Shown here in pieces: positions 44,333-53,733 of a stretch of 64,000 bases of DNA. The stretch's first letter is position 1. Each line of letters starts with the position of its first letter. The notes under the pieces are model-generated. The model searched no databases, was not told where the DNA came from, and was given only the letters and a program-made list of their open reading frames with translations. The DNA is from Blattabacterium cuenoti (GTDB lineage: Bacteria; Bacteroidota; Bacteroidia; Flavobacteriales; Blattabacteriaceae). The position numbers and the translations under genes are program-made. The stretch covers positions 62,001-126,000 of the forward strand of contig NZ_CP059202.1 in NCBI RefSeq assembly GCF_014251815.1, written 5' to 3'.

Positions 44333-45889
44333 ATGAATAAAGAATTAATTATAAATGCAGAAGAACAAAAAGTTAAAATAGCTCTTTTAGAAGAAGGAAA
44401 ATTATTAGAGCTTCATAGAGATGTTTTTAATAAAGAATTCTCTGTAGGAGATATTTATTTGGGTGTCGTTAAAAAAATTCTGCATGGATTAAATGCTGCT
44501 ATTATAGATATAGGGCATTCAAAAGGAGGTTTTTTGCATTATGATGATATTGGATTTCAAACTCATAAAATATTAGATTTGATATCAAATAATCATACAA
44601 AAAAAAAAGAAAAAAAATTGGTTTTGAATAATTTAAAAAACCAAGAAAATAAAAATTCTATATGTCATATATTGCATATTGGACAGAAAATATTAGTTCA
44701 AATTTCTAAAGAACCTATTTCTAATAAAGGACTAAAACTTACTACAAAAATTTGTATTCCAGGGAGAAATATAATACTCATCCCTTTCTCAGAAAAAATT
44801 TCTATATCCAAAAAAATAAAAGACATAAAAGAAATAAATAGATTGATTTCTTACATAAAAAAAATAACCCCAAATTCATTTGGGATTATTATTCGTACAG
44901 CTGCTAATAACGAAAGAGAAGAGGTTTTGAATGAAGAACTGATTTTTTTAGTAAAAAAATGGAAAAAAACATCAAATAATTTAATGAAACTCCCCCCCCC
45001 AGTTCGGGTGTTAAATGAAAGTAGTAAAACTTATTGTTTATTAAGAGATATATTCAATGATGATTTTAAATCTATTTGTTGTAATAACAATTTTATATGC
45101 CAAGAAATTCATTCATATTTATCTTTAATTTCTCCAAAAAAAACTAACATAATTAGATATTACAAAGGTAATATACCCATATTTGAAAAATATGGTATAG
45201 AAAAACAAATACAAATTTTTTTAGGAAAAAATGTTCCTCTTGAAAATGGAGCTTATCTTATTATAGAGCACACTGAAGCTTTACATGTTATAGATGTTAA
45301 TAGTGGGATGATCAATCATATGATGAAAAATTGCACGGAATCAGAAAGAATGAATAACATATTAAAAATAAATTTGTTAGCAGCAACGGAAATAGCTAGA
45401 CAATTAAGATTGAGAGATATGGGGGGTATTATCGTAGTGGATTTTATAGATATGTCTGATTCTATACAAAAAAAACAACTATATGAACATTTAAAAGAAA
45501 AGATGAAAAACGATAGAGCAAAACATCAAATATTACCACCCAATAAATTTGGGTTAGTTCAGTTTACTCGTCATAGGGTAAGACCTGAATTAAAAAAAAT
45601 GAATATAAATAATAAACATTCCAAAAATTCTCCTGAAAATTATATTTATCACTTAGAATTTGTTATAGAATCTATTATAAAAAATAAAAATCATAAAAAA
45701 ATACAATTACATATTCATTCTTTTGTTTCGGCTTATTTAAAAAAAGGATTTCCTTCTATTCAACAAAAATGGTTGTTGAAATATAAAAAATGGATTCGAA
45801 TAATTCCAAGAGATTCATTCGAATACACAGAATATAAAATTCTGAATAAAAATCGTGAAATTGTATCATCTTCTTTTTCTTTTCATTAA
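44333..45889 (+). CDS. rng: Ribonuclease G/E family endoribonuclease
   Basis: The 518-residue protein has an S1-like domain (GDIYLGVVKKILHGLNAAIIDIGHSKGGFLHYDDI), then the RNase E/G catalytic core with VIDVNSGM and GGIIVVDFIDM aspartates. The C-terminal scaffold of RNase E is missing, so it is the RNase G form. The zinc-link CPxCxG is not seen. The ATG at 44333 gives the family's usual start; an earlier TTG is less likely. Nine Cs in a row (44992-45000) encode Pro-Pro-Pro. Confidence 0.94.
   Translation: MNKELIINAEEQKVKIALLEEGKLLELHRDVFNKEFSVGDIYLGVVKKILHGLNAAIIDIGHSKGGFLHYDDIGFQTHKILDLISNNHTKKKEKKLVLNNLKNQENKNSICHILHIGQKILVQISKEPISNKGLKLTTKICIPGRNIILIPFSEKISISKKIKDIKEINRLISYIKKITPNSFGIIIRTAANNEREEVLNEELIFLVKKWKKTSNNLMKLPPPVRVLNESSKTYCLLRDIFNDDFKSICCNNNFICQEIHSYLSLISPKKTNIIRYYKGNIPIFEKYGIEKQIQIFLGKNVPLENGAYLIIEHTEALHVIDVNSGMINHMMKNCTESERMNNILKINLLAATEIARQLRLRDMGGIIVVDFIDMSDSIQKKQLYEHLKEKMKNDRAKHQILPPNKFGLVQFTRHRVRPELKKMNINNKHSKNSPENYIYHLEFVIESIIKNKNHKKIQLHIHSFVSAYLKKGFPSIQQKWLLKYKKWIRIIPRDSFEYTEYKILNKNREIVSSSFSFH
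44863..44890. repeat. Near-perfect inverted repeat inside rng
   Basis: AATAACCCCAAAT and ATTTGGGATTATT are inverted with a two-base centre; 12 of 13 positions pair. It lies in codons for TPNSFGIII. Comparable to the longer palindromes in actA and fumC. Confidence 0.7.
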
Positions 45890-45914
45890 AATTTATTATA
45901 AATTTCCAAATCAA

Positions 45915-45997
45915 GTGGGCGTGGTGGAACAGGTATACACGTCAGAATTAGGATCTGATGCCTATTAGGCGTAAGGGTTCGAATCCCTTCGCCCACA
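45915..45997 (+). tRNA. tRNA-Leu (anticodon TAG)
   Basis: An 83-base class II tRNA: acceptor GTGGGCG with CGCCCAC, D stem GTG/CAC, anticodon stem TCAGA/TCTGA with loop ATTAGGA, variable arm TGCCTATTAGGCGT and T arm AAGGG-TTCGAAT-CCCTT. Discriminator A fits leucine. CCA is not encoded. It decodes CUA and probably other CUN codons by wobble. Confidence 0.96.
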
Positions 45998-46005
45998 CTA
46001 TACAC

Positions 46006-47256
46006 TTATTTTTGTATATTTCGCTTTTTGTATCCTATATAAATTTGTCTGGGTCTTCCTATGGGATCTTTATTATTTTTCATCTCTTTCCAATGAGCCA
46101 TCCATCCCGGTAATCTTCCTAAAGCAAACATAACAGTAAACATATATTTTGGAATACCTATAGCTTGATAAATAATTCCGGAATAAAAATCAATATTAGG
46201 ATAGAGTTTTTTTTCTACAAAATAAGGATCTTGAAGAGCCTCTTTTTCAAGATTTTTTGCCAATTCCAATATTGGATCAGAAATTCCTAATTTTTGAATC
46301 ATATTTTCTGCTACTTTTTTAGCTATTTTAGCTCTAGGATCAAAATTTTTATAAATTCTGTGCCCGAACCCCATGAGTCGAAATGGATCTTTTTTATTTT
46401 TTGCTTTTTCTATCCATTTTTTTATATTTCCTCCACTTCGTAAAATATCTTCTAACATTTCAATTACAGCTTGATTCGCTCCCCCATGCAATCTACCCCA
46501 AAGAGCACTCATTCCTGCAGATATAGATGAAAACAATCCAGTATCAGCAGAACCTAATAAACGAACAGTAGTTGTGGAACAATTTTGCTCATGATCGGCA
46601 TGTAATATTAATATCTTATTCAAAGCGTCTGTAATAATAGGATTTTGTTCATAAGATTTATTGGGAATAGAAAAAAACATTTCTAACAAATTAGATGTAT
46701 AATCAAGATGAGGATTAACATGAGGAGGAGGTAATCCTACTTTTTTTCTGTAAATTAAAGCGGCTAAAATAGGTAATTTAGCTAATAAATGAAGATACAT
46801 ATCTTCTTTCTGTAAAGAATTTATAAATGTATCTAAAATATAGGTTAAAGAAGACAAAATCCCCATTGGATGATAAAAATTAGGAATATGGTCAAATATT
46901 TTGTTTATTTCTTTATGAAGATGATTAAATTTTTTTATTTTTTCAGAAAAAGATTTTAATTGTGCAGTATTAGGGAGCTCTCCATTTAAAATAAGATAAC
47001 TCGTTTCAATAAACGAGCATTTATTGATAATTTGTTCTATGGGATATCCTCTATATAAAAGTTCTCCCTTTTCCCCATCTATAAAACTAATGGAACTTTT
47101 TGTGATTCCTGTGTTTTTAAATCCTGGATCAAATGTAATAAAACCTGTACTGTCTCTTAACTGAGAAATATTAATGGCTTTCTCATAAAAAGTCCCATAA
47201 ACTACAGGTAGTTTGTAATGATATCCATTGATATTAAAATTCACGACACTGCACAT
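46006..47256 (-). CDS. gltA: Citrate synthase
   Basis: The 416-residue enzyme has the citrate-synthase landmarks: ELLYRGYPIEQI, ILHADHEQNCSTTTVRL with active-site histidine, ARLHGGANQAVIEML-type segment (WGRLHGGANQ), MGFGHRIYKNFDPRA and the C-terminal GRLPGWMAHW. The type II hexameric-family N-terminal beta domain is present (FITFDPGFKNTG). It brings acetyl-CoA into the TCA cycle. It ends 8 bases after the convergent tRNA-Leu. Confidence 0.96.
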   Translation of the reverse strand: MCSVVNFNINGYHYKLPVVYGTFYEKAINISQLRDSTGFITFDPGFKNTGITKSSISFIDGEKGELLYRGYPIEQIINKCSFIETSYLILNGELPNTAQLKSFSEKIKKFNHLHKEINKIFDHIPNFYHPMGILSSLTYILDTFINSLQKEDMYLHLLAKLPILAALIYRKKVGLPPPHVNPHLDYTSNLLEMFFSIPNKSYEQNPIITDALNKILILHADHEQNCSTTTVRLLGSADTGLFSSISAGMSALWGRLHGGANQAVIEMLEDILRSGGNIKKWIEKAKNKKDPFRLMGFGHRIYKNFDPRAKIAKKVAENMIQKLGISDPILELAKNLEKEALQDPYFVEKKLYPNIDFYSGIIYQAIGIPKYMFTVMFALGRLPGWMAHWKEMKNNKDPIGRPRQIYIGYKKRNIQK

Positions 47257-47311
47257 AATAAATTAATATTTAATATTTTTAAATATATATAATATAAATA
47301 AAATGTGACTT

Positions 47312-48247
47312 TTATATTTTAAAAATCATTTCATCAAATGAAATAAGGGTATCAAAACCCTTTTCAGAAAAATAGTTTTTCATTCCTTTTCTAGAACTTA
47401 TTAAAACAAAATCCCCACCCCAAGCACCTAAACTCTTTACTATACCCAGATAGTCCGGAAAATATATTTCTTTAATAGTAGGGACGTTTAATATCTTTGA
47501 TATAATATTTTCATGTTTTAACAATAATTCTTCAAATTCTTTTAATGTCTTACAAAAAGGAATTCTATAAGTTATAGAAGATATGGAGTCAATGTTTTCA
47601 TTAGATATATGAGATATATTAGAACGAAAATATCGTATTTCATCACAAGTATTTTGTTTTTTATTAAGATGCAGAAAAAAAAGTTGATCTTTAAATGGGG
47701 GATTAAATTCTATAGGAATAATATGAGGTTTTTGATTCCAAAGTTGATAAATTATGGGTTTTGAAATTGAAACGCAAGCTATATCATAACCACTACCTGG
47801 AAAATTGTTTCCTAATAACATGTAAGGATCTATTTTTGCCCATTTTGCTATGTTATTAATTAAAGTAGAGCTACTACCTAACCCCCAATTTCTTGGAAAT
47901 TCCAGTTGTGTTTTTACATATATTCCTAATGAATCAGGAAGAAAATCTTTTTTAATTCTTTTAGATTTTAATAATAAATCTCTTAGTTTAATAGCCGTAT
48001 TTTTTTCTGTTTCGTAACAAATATCTAGAGTAGGAAGTTTAAACACTCCTTCAAACCAAGGTTGGTTGATTTCATCATAGCTTTTCCAATGTAGAACAGA
48101 AGATAAATTGTGTATAAAGATAGCTAACGATTGTCCTTTAATTGTAGGAAGAGCTAATCCACAGGCTCCATACAAAATGAAATATTCTCCTGTTAATAAC
48201 AGTTTTCCATGACTATAAAAAAAACGTTTATATCTATGTCGATGCAT
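47312..48247 (-). CDS. GYDIA-family GHMP kinase-like protein
   Basis: The 311-residue protein opens with GKLLLTGEYFILYGACGLALP, a mevalonate/GHMP-kinase start, and has the ATP-binding loop GLGSSS at residues 122-127 and the motif GYDIAC at 153-158 that names a Bacteroidota family. The usual GHMP motif 2 (P-x3-GLGSS) is present as NWGLGSSST. The substrate is not known to me. It lies between fabD and gltA on the minus strand; no mevalonate-pathway gene is nearby. Confidence 0.8.
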   Translation of the reverse strand: MHRHRYKRFFYSHGKLLLTGEYFILYGACGLALPTIKGQSLAIFIHNLSSVLHWKSYDEINQPWFEGVFKLPTLDICYETEKNTAIKLRDLLLKSKRIKKDFLPDSLGIYVKTQLEFPRNWGLGSSSTLINNIAKWAKIDPYMLLGNNFPGSGYDIACVSISKPIIYQLWNQKPHIIPIEFNPPFKDQLFFLHLNKKQNTCDEIRYFRSNISHISNENIDSISSITYRIPFCKTLKEFEELLLKHENIISKILNVPTIKEIYFPDYLGIVKSLGAWGGDFVLISSRKGMKNYFSEKGFDTLISFDEMIFKI

Positions 48248-48264
48248 TATGGATTGATATTTTT

Positions 48265-49125
48265 TTATACAGAATTCTTTAAAATTTTTTTAATTAAACC
48301 TTGTAAAATATTACCTGGGCCTATTTCTGTAAATGAAACAGCTCCATGAGATATCATATTTTTTATAGATTGTTTCCATTTAACTGGATAAGTCAGTTGT
48401 TTGACAATATTATTTTTTATATCATAAGATTTTGTGACAGGTAGTGCAGTTACATTTTGATATATTGGGTATTTAGAGTCTTTAAAATAAATTTTATTTA
48501 CAATTTTTTGAAATTTATTTTGGGCTGGTTCCATTATTGGAGAGTGAAAAGCCCCATGAACAGGAAGAACAAATATTTTTTTAGCTCCTATTTTTTTTAG
48601 GATAATACAAACCCTTTTTAAGGCTTGTATTTCTCCAGAAATTACTAGTTGTTCAGGGCTGTTATAATTGGATGGGACGACAATCCCCGGGTCGTTTTTA
48701 CAAACGTCTTCTATAATAGAATCTTTTAAACCCACTATTACAGACATTCCCCCATGAGTTGATTCACAAATATTTTGCATAATTGATGCTCTTTTATTCA
48801 CTAATTTTAATCCATCTTCGAAGGAAAATACATCAACTGCAGCTAAAGCAGAAAATTCGCCCAGAGAATGTCCCGCTACCATATCGGGATTAAAATTATT
48901 CGATATTTTTGCCTTGATAACTGAATATATATAAATTGATAATTGTGTATATTTTGTATTTTTTAAAGTATCCATAGATCCTTCAAACATTACAGATGTC
49001 ATTCGAAAACCTAAAATTTCATCAGATAATTGAAATAATTTCTTCGCTAAATGAGACTTTTTGTATAAGTCTTTTCCCATTCCTACAAATTGAGATCCTT
49101 GACCAGGAAATAGATAAGCTTTCAT
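48265..49125 (-). CDS. fabD: Malonyl-CoA:ACP transacylase
   Basis: The 286-residue protein has FPGQGSQFVGMG at the N-terminus, the nucleophile serine in GHSLGEFSAL, VISGEIQAL and the catalytic histidine in LPVHGAFHSPIM. It loads malonyl groups on acyl carrier protein for fatty-acid synthesis. It is the first of a minus-strand run with the GYDIA kinase and gltA. Confidence 0.96.
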   Translation of the reverse strand: MKAYLFPGQGSQFVGMGKDLYKKSHLAKKLFQLSDEILGFRMTSVMFEGSMDTLKNTKYTQLSIYIYSVIKAKISNNFNPDMVAGHSLGEFSALAAVDVFSFEDGLKLVNKRASIMQNICESTHGGMSVIVGLKDSIIEDVCKNDPGIVVPSNYNSPEQLVISGEIQALKRVCIILKKIGAKKIFVLPVHGAFHSPIMEPAQNKFQKIVNKIYFKDSKYPIYQNVTALPVTKSYDIKNNIVKQLTYPVKWKQSIKNMISHGAVSFTEIGPGNILQGLIKKILKNSV

Positions 49126-49166
49126 AAAATATTTTGATTCAAAAAAAATTAAAAATTAATTATTAC

Positions 49167-49937
49167 ATGAAAATAACCGATACCCATACTCATTTATATA
49201 TGAGAGAATTTGATGAAGATATTAATTTTGTAATTAAAAAAGCCTTTCATAAAGGTATCAATAGATTTTTACTCCCTTCTATAGATAGTTCTACTATACC
49301 TAGTATATTAAAATTAGAAAAAAAATATCCGAATATATGCTTTCCTATGGTGGGATTGCATCCCAATAAAGTTGATCCATACAATTTAGAAAAAGAATTA
49401 CAAAATATTAAAACATGGTTATATAAACATTCTTTCATTTCTATAGGAGAAATTGGAATGGATCTACATTTAGAAACAAAATTTGTATCTGAACAAGAAT
49501 ATGCTTTTCAAACTCAAATACAATGGGCTAAACAAAAAAAACTACCCGTAGTTATACATTGTAGAAAAGCTTTTGATCAAGTTTTTCATATTTTATCAAA
49601 AGAGAAAAATCCCTTTCTTAAGGGAGTTTTACATTGTTTTTCAGGAACTTTGGAACAAGCTAAAAAAATTATTGATATTGGAATAAAATTAGGCATTGGA
49701 GGAATAATCACTTTTAAAAATAATCATGTTAGTCAATTTTTACATAAAATAAATTTGAATCATATAGTATTGGAAACTGATTCTCCTTACCTTTCTCCAC
49801 ATCCTTTTAGAGGAAAAAGAAATGAACCAGAAAATTTAAGAATAATTTTAGAAAAATTATCGCAGATTTATTCTACATCAGAAGAAAAAATATCCGATAT
49901 TATTCATTTAAATGTGGAAAATTTATTTTTTAAATAA
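49167..49937 (+). CDS. tatD: TatD-family metal-dependent hydrolase
   Basis: The 256-residue protein has the TIM-barrel metallohydrolase motifs: TDTHTHLYM (metal histidines), AMVGLHPNKV-like PMVGLHPNKV, SIGEIGMDL, VIHCRKAFDQVF, LHCFSGT and LETDSPYLSPHP. TatD proteins are Mg2+-dependent 3'-5' exonucleases or D-aminoacyl hydrolases. The ATG at 49167 is chosen because it begins the conserved strand; a TTG 33 bases earlier is less likely. It converges with fumC. Confidence 0.92.
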   Translation: MKITDTHTHLYMREFDEDINFVIKKAFHKGINRFLLPSIDSSTIPSILKLEKKYPNICFPMVGLHPNKVDPYNLEKELQNIKTWLYKHSFISIGEIGMDLHLETKFVSEQEYAFQTQIQWAKQKKLPVVIHCRKAFDQVFHILSKEKNPFLKGVLHCFSGTLEQAKKIIDIGIKLGIGGIITFKNNHVSQFLHKINLNHIVLETDSPYLSPHPFRGKRNEPENLRIILEKLSQIYSTSEEKISDIIHLNVENLFFK

Positions 49938-49946
49938 TATTTTGAT

Positions 49947-51332
49947 TCACACCATTTTGGATGGATTAACAAAATTTTCAAATTCATCAACAGTTAAGTA
50001 TCCTAATCGAATTGCTTCTTCTTTTAATGTAGTATTATTTTCATAAGCATATTTTGCTATTTTTTCCGATTTTTCGTATCCAATATGAGTATTAAGCGCT
50101 GTAACCAACATCAAAGATTTTTCTAAAAATTCTTTAATTCTTCGATAGTTTGGTTTTATTCCTTTTACGCAAAAAGAAGAAAAAGAAAAACAAGCATCTG
50201 AAAGAAGTTGAGAAGATTGTAAGAAGTTATACGCCATTAATGGTTTATATACATTTAATTCATAATTTCCTGAAGATCCAGCCACAGAAATAGCCATGTC
50301 ATTTCCTATAATTTGAGTACAAACCATAATAATAGCTTCACATTGAGTAGGATTTATTTTACCAGGCATAATAGAAGATCCAGGTTCGTTTTTAGGAATA
50401 TAAATTTCTCCAATACCTGAACGTGGTCCAGAAGATAAAAAACGAATGTCATTTGATATTTTAATTAAAGAAATAGCTATTTGTTTAATAGCTCCATGAG
50501 ATTCTACTATAGCATCATGAGATGCTATTGCTTCAAACTTATTTTTTGCTACTTTAAAAGGCAACCGAGTATATTCACAAATATACTCGGTTACTTTTTT
50601 ATCATATCCTTTAGGAGCATTCAATCCTGTTCCTACAGCCGTTCCTCCTATAGCCAATTCAGAAAGATGATCTAGAGATCTTTTTAGTGCATTTAATCCA
50701 TGATCAATTTGAGAAACATATCCAGAAAATTCTTGTCCTAAAGTAATGGGAGTTGCGTCCATAAGATGAGTCCTTCCTATTTTTATAACATTATTAAATG
50801 ATTTTGATTTTTCTTCCAGCGTTTTTTTTATTACTTGAATAGAAGGAATAGTTTTTTTTACTAATTTCTGATAAGAGGCTATATGCATTGCTGTAGGAAA
50901 AGTATCGTTAGATGATTGAGACATATTCACATCATCATTAGGATGGATAAAAGATTGGGAACTTCCTAATTTACCTCCCATTAAAACATGAGCTCTATTA
51001 GAAATGACTTCATTGATATTCATATTAGTATGAGTTCCTGATCCTGTTTGCCATATAACTAAAGGAAATTGATCATTTAGCTTTCCTTCTATAATTTCAT
51101 CACAAACTAAAGATATCATATCTTTCTTTTTTTTGGATAGAATACCTAATTCAAAATTAGCATGAGCAGCAGCTTTTTTTAAAAAACCAAACGCATGAAT
51201 AATTTCTATAGGCATAGAAGCTTCTGATCCAATTCTAAAATTATTTCTAGATCTTTCTGTTTGTGCTCCCCAATATTTATTTGCAGGTACTTTCACGGAT
51301 CCTAAAGTGTCTTTTTCTATTCTATATGTCAT
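49947..51332 (-). CDS. fumC: Class II fumarate hydratase
   Basis: The 461-residue enzyme has the superfamily signature [16 protein letters not shown]-terminal [34 protein letters not shown] and the [20 protein letters not shown]-site segment. It interconverts fumarate and malate. A 30-base hairpin lies inside its codons for TEYICEYTR. It is divergent from a small reading frame and the divisome gene. Confidence 0.96.
   Translation of the reverse strand: MTYRIEKDTLGSVKVPANKYWGAQTERSRNNFRIGSEASMPIEIIHAFGFLKKAAAHANFELGILSKKKKDMISLVCDEIIEGKLNDQFPLVIWQTGSGTHTNMNINEVISNRAHVLMGGKLGSSQSFIHPNDDVNMSQSSNDTFPTAMHIASYQKLVKKTIPSIQVIKKTLEEKSKSFNNVIKIGRTHLMDATPITLGQEFSGYVSQIDHGLNALKRSLDHLSELAIGGTAVGTGLNAPKGYDKKVTEYICEYTRLPFKVAKNKFEAIASHDAIVESHGAIKQIAISLIKISNDIRFLSSGPRSGIGEIYIPKNEPGSSIMPGKINPTQCEAIIMVCTQIIGNDMAISVAGSSGNYELNVYKPLMAYNFLQSSQLLSDACFSFSSFCVKGIKPNYRRIKEFLEKSLMLVTALNTHIGYEKSEKIAKYAYENNTTLKEEAIRLGYLTVDEFENFVNPSKMV
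50563..50592. repeat. Perfect 13-base-pair inverted repeat inside fumC
   Basis: AACCGAGTATATT, loop CACA, then AATATACTCGGTT. All 13 pairs match. On the plus strand it is followed at once by ACTTTTTTATC, so antisense RNA would see a terminator-like structure; on the sense strand it would be a strong mRNA hairpin. Five consecutive pairs are CCGAG/CTCGG, unusual for this composition. Confidence 0.9.
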
Positions 51333-51386
51333 TCTCCTATTTTTTTACGAAATTATATATATAAAATATAAAATAATAATTTATCT

Positions 51387-51551
51387 ATGATTATTAAATT
51401 TATAGGATTTTTGTTTTTTTTATTTATAACTATATCTGGCTTTTGGTGTTTACTTTTCTTATCTTCTTTTATTATTTATTGGATAATGAGTGTATTCATT
51501 TTTATAATCCGTTCTAAGTATGTTAAAAGAAAAAAAATACAGGATCCTTAA
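51387..51551 (+). CDS. Possible 54-residue small membrane protein
   Basis: An ATG at 51387 opens a 54-codon frame with about two hydrophobic segments (FIGFLFFLFITISGFW and SFIIYWIMSVFIFII) and a basic tail RSKYVKRKK. It overlaps the start of the next gene by 32 bases. It is 54 bases from divergent fumC. I do not recognise a family; it may be a genuine small membrane protein or the remains of a larger gene. Hydrophobic frames also arise by chance in AT-rich DNA. Confidence 0.35.
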   Translation: MIIKFIGFLFFLFITISGFWCLLFLSSFIIYWIMSVFIFIIRSKYVKRKKIQDP

Positions 51552-51813
51552 AAATAAATATTTTTGGATTAGCGTTTTTTTCTTCATATGGATATCTTTT
51601 TTTGACTCTAATTCTTTAATGTTACATTATAAGTTTAAAAAAAATATTCATGAAATGACATATAACAGAGATTTTCTGAAAAAAAAGATTTCATTAGAAG
51701 GAGTCAAACTAGAAAAATTAACCACAGACCCTAAATATCTTGAAAAATTGGCAAGAGAAAAATTTTACATGAAAAAAGAAGATGAAGATTTATTTGTTGT
51801 AAATAAACAATAG
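51520..51813 (+). CDS. FtsB/DivIC-family septum formation initiator
   Basis: The 97-residue protein has one N-terminal membrane helix (YFWISVFFFIWISFF), a coiled coil, and the closing motif DPKYLEKLAREKFYMKKEDEDLF, the standard FtsB/DivIC ending. It is a small bitopic divisome protein. It has the right size for the family. The 5' overlap with the small upstream frame may mean coupling, if that frame is real. Confidence 0.88.
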   Translation: MLKEKKYRILKNKYFWISVFFFIWISFFDSNSLMLHYKFKKNIHEMTYNRDFLKKKISLEGVKLEKLTTDPKYLEKLAREKFYMKKEDEDLFVVNKQ

Positions 51814-51850
51814 GAAATGAAATAATAATATAACAAACACTAACTAACGA

Positions 51851-53725
51851 TTAACGCCCCATATGAATGAGTAAAACACTTAAATCTGAAGGGGAAATTC
51901 CACTAATTCTTGAAGCTTGAGCTAATGATATTGGTCGATAATAATCTAATTTCTCCTTTGCTTCTAAAGAAAGAGATTTAATTGATTTGTAATCAAAATT
52001 ATTTGGAATTTTAATATTTTCTAATTTCAATAATTTTTTTGCATTTTCTTTTTCTCTATCTATGTATCCTTTATATTTTATTCTGATAGAAACTTGTTCC
52101 AATATTTCCTGAGAAAAATTATTTTTTTTAATTTCCTCTGTTAAAAATGGAATGGGAACAATGTCTTGTACATCAATCTCAGAACGAGATAAAATGGTTT
52201 CTATTTTTTTTTCATGATATATTTTAGTAGAATTTTTAGCCATCAATATAGGATTTATAGTCTTTGGATCAAAATTTTTATTTTGGAATAAATACATACA
52301 TTTTTTTATTTTATATTGTTTTTGATCTAATCTCGACATTTGTTCCTTTGAAATTAAGCCTATATTGTATCCCATAGGGGTTAATCTTTCATCCGCATTG
52401 TCTTGTCTTAATAGCATTCTATACTCAGCTCTTGACGTAAACATTCTATAAGGTTCTTTTGTCCCTTTTGTAATCAAATCATCTATTAAAACACCAATAT
52501 AAGCTTGATTTCTTTTGAGAATAAATGGTTCTTTTTGGTGAATTTTTAAATGAACATTGATTCCAGCCATTAATCCTTGCGCCGCAGCTTCTTCATATCC
52601 AGTCGTCCCATTGATTTGTCCGGCAAAAAAAAGATTTTCTAGAATTTTGCTTTCTAAAGTAGCTTTTAATTGTTCTGGTGGAAAATAATCGTATTCAATA
52701 GCATAGCCAGGTTTCAATATTTTTACTTTTTCAAAACCTGAAATTTGTTTTAAGGATTGAAATTGTATTTCTTCTGAAAAGGATGTTGAGAAACCATTCA
52801 CATATACTTCTACAGTATCCCATCCTTCTGGTTCAACAAAAATAGTATGTTCTTCTTTATCATAAAACCGTAAAACCTTTTCTTCTATGGAAGGACAATA
52901 TCTAGGACTAACACCTTGAATCAACCCTGTATAAATTGGAGAATTGATAAAATTATTACGTATAAAATCATGTAGTTTTTTATTGGTGTAAGTAATGTAA
53001 CATTTTCTTTGTTTTTTCAATTTTTTGGGATTGTAAAAAAAAGAAAATTTTCTTGGATTTATGTCTCCATTTTGAGGCCTCATCTTATCATAATTTAAAG
53101 AACGGCCATCTACTCTTGGTGATGTTCCTGTTTTCATTCTTCCAAACCTAAATCCAAAATTTTTAGTTAATTGTTCCGTAATACCTGTTACTTCTTTTTC
53201 TTCTATTCTTCCTCCATTTATTTTTTTACCCCCAATATGTATTTTTCCATTTAAAAAAGTACCATTTGTAAGTATCACTGATTTACCTTTAATTTTCAAT
53301 CCAAAATAAGTTTGAACTCCTTTTACTTTATATTGTTCTATTATTAAAGATGTTACTGTATCTTGGTATAGATCTAATCTAGCGTTTTTTTCTAGAAAAA
53401 ACCTCCAATAATGAGAAAATAATTTTCTATCACATTGAGCTCTAGGACTCCACATAGCAGGCCCTTTAGATTTATTAAGCATCCTAAACTGAATCGTACT
53501 AGAATCTGCAACTATTCCAGAATAACCCCCTAAAGCGTCTATTTCCCTAATAATCTGCCCTTTAGCAATTCCTCCTATAGCTGGATTACATGACATTTGA
53601 CCTATAGTTTGCAAATTAGTAGTGATAAGTAAAGTTTTGGATCCCATCTTAGAAGAAGCAGAAGCAGCTTCTATGCCTGCATGGCCTCCCCCAACCACAA
53701 TAACATCATATATATCTAAAAACAT
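51851..53725 (-). CDS. mnmG: tRNA uridine-5-carboxymethylaminomethyl modification enzyme MnmG
   Basis: The 624-residue FAD protein has the dinucleotide motif VVGGGHAGIEAASASSKMG, SCNPAIGGIAKG, LVTGTFLNGKIHIG-type LTNGTFLNGKIHIG, MKTGTSPRVDGRS and ATLESKILENLFFAGQINGTTGYEEAAAQG, plus the C-terminal helical domain. With MnmE it modifies wobble uridine; MnmA, also in this window, adds the thio group. It follows ybeY's promoter side: ybeY is next on the minus strand with an 8-base gap. Confidence 0.97.
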   Translation of the reverse strand: MFLDIYDVIVVGGGHAGIEAASASSKMGSKTLLITTNLQTIGQMSCNPAIGGIAKGQIIREIDALGGYSGIVADSSTIQFRMLNKSKGPAMWSPRAQCDRKLFSHYWRFFLEKNARLDLYQDTVTSLIIEQYKVKGVQTYFGLKIKGKSVILTNGTFLNGKIHIGGKKINGGRIEEKEVTGITEQLTKNFGFRFGRMKTGTSPRVDGRSLNYDKMRPQNGDINPRKFSFFYNPKKLKKQRKCYITYTNKKLHDFIRNNFINSPIYTGLIQGVSPRYCPSIEEKVLRFYDKEEHTIFVEPEGWDTVEVYVNGFSTSFSEEIQFQSLKQISGFEKVKILKPGYAIEYDYFPPEQLKATLESKILENLFFAGQINGTTGYEEAAAQGLMAGINVHLKIHQKEPFILKRNQAYIGVLIDDLITKGTKEPYRMFTSRAEYRMLLRQDNADERLTPMGYNIGLISKEQMSRLDQKQYKIKKCMYLFQNKNFDPKTINPILMAKNSTKIYHEKKIETILSRSEIDVQDIVPIPFLTEEIKKNNFSQEILEQVSIRIKYKGYIDREKENAKKLLKLENIKIPNNFDYKSIKSLSLEAKEKLDYYRPISLAQASRISGISPSDLSVLLIHMGR

Positions 53726-53733
53726 GATTTATT

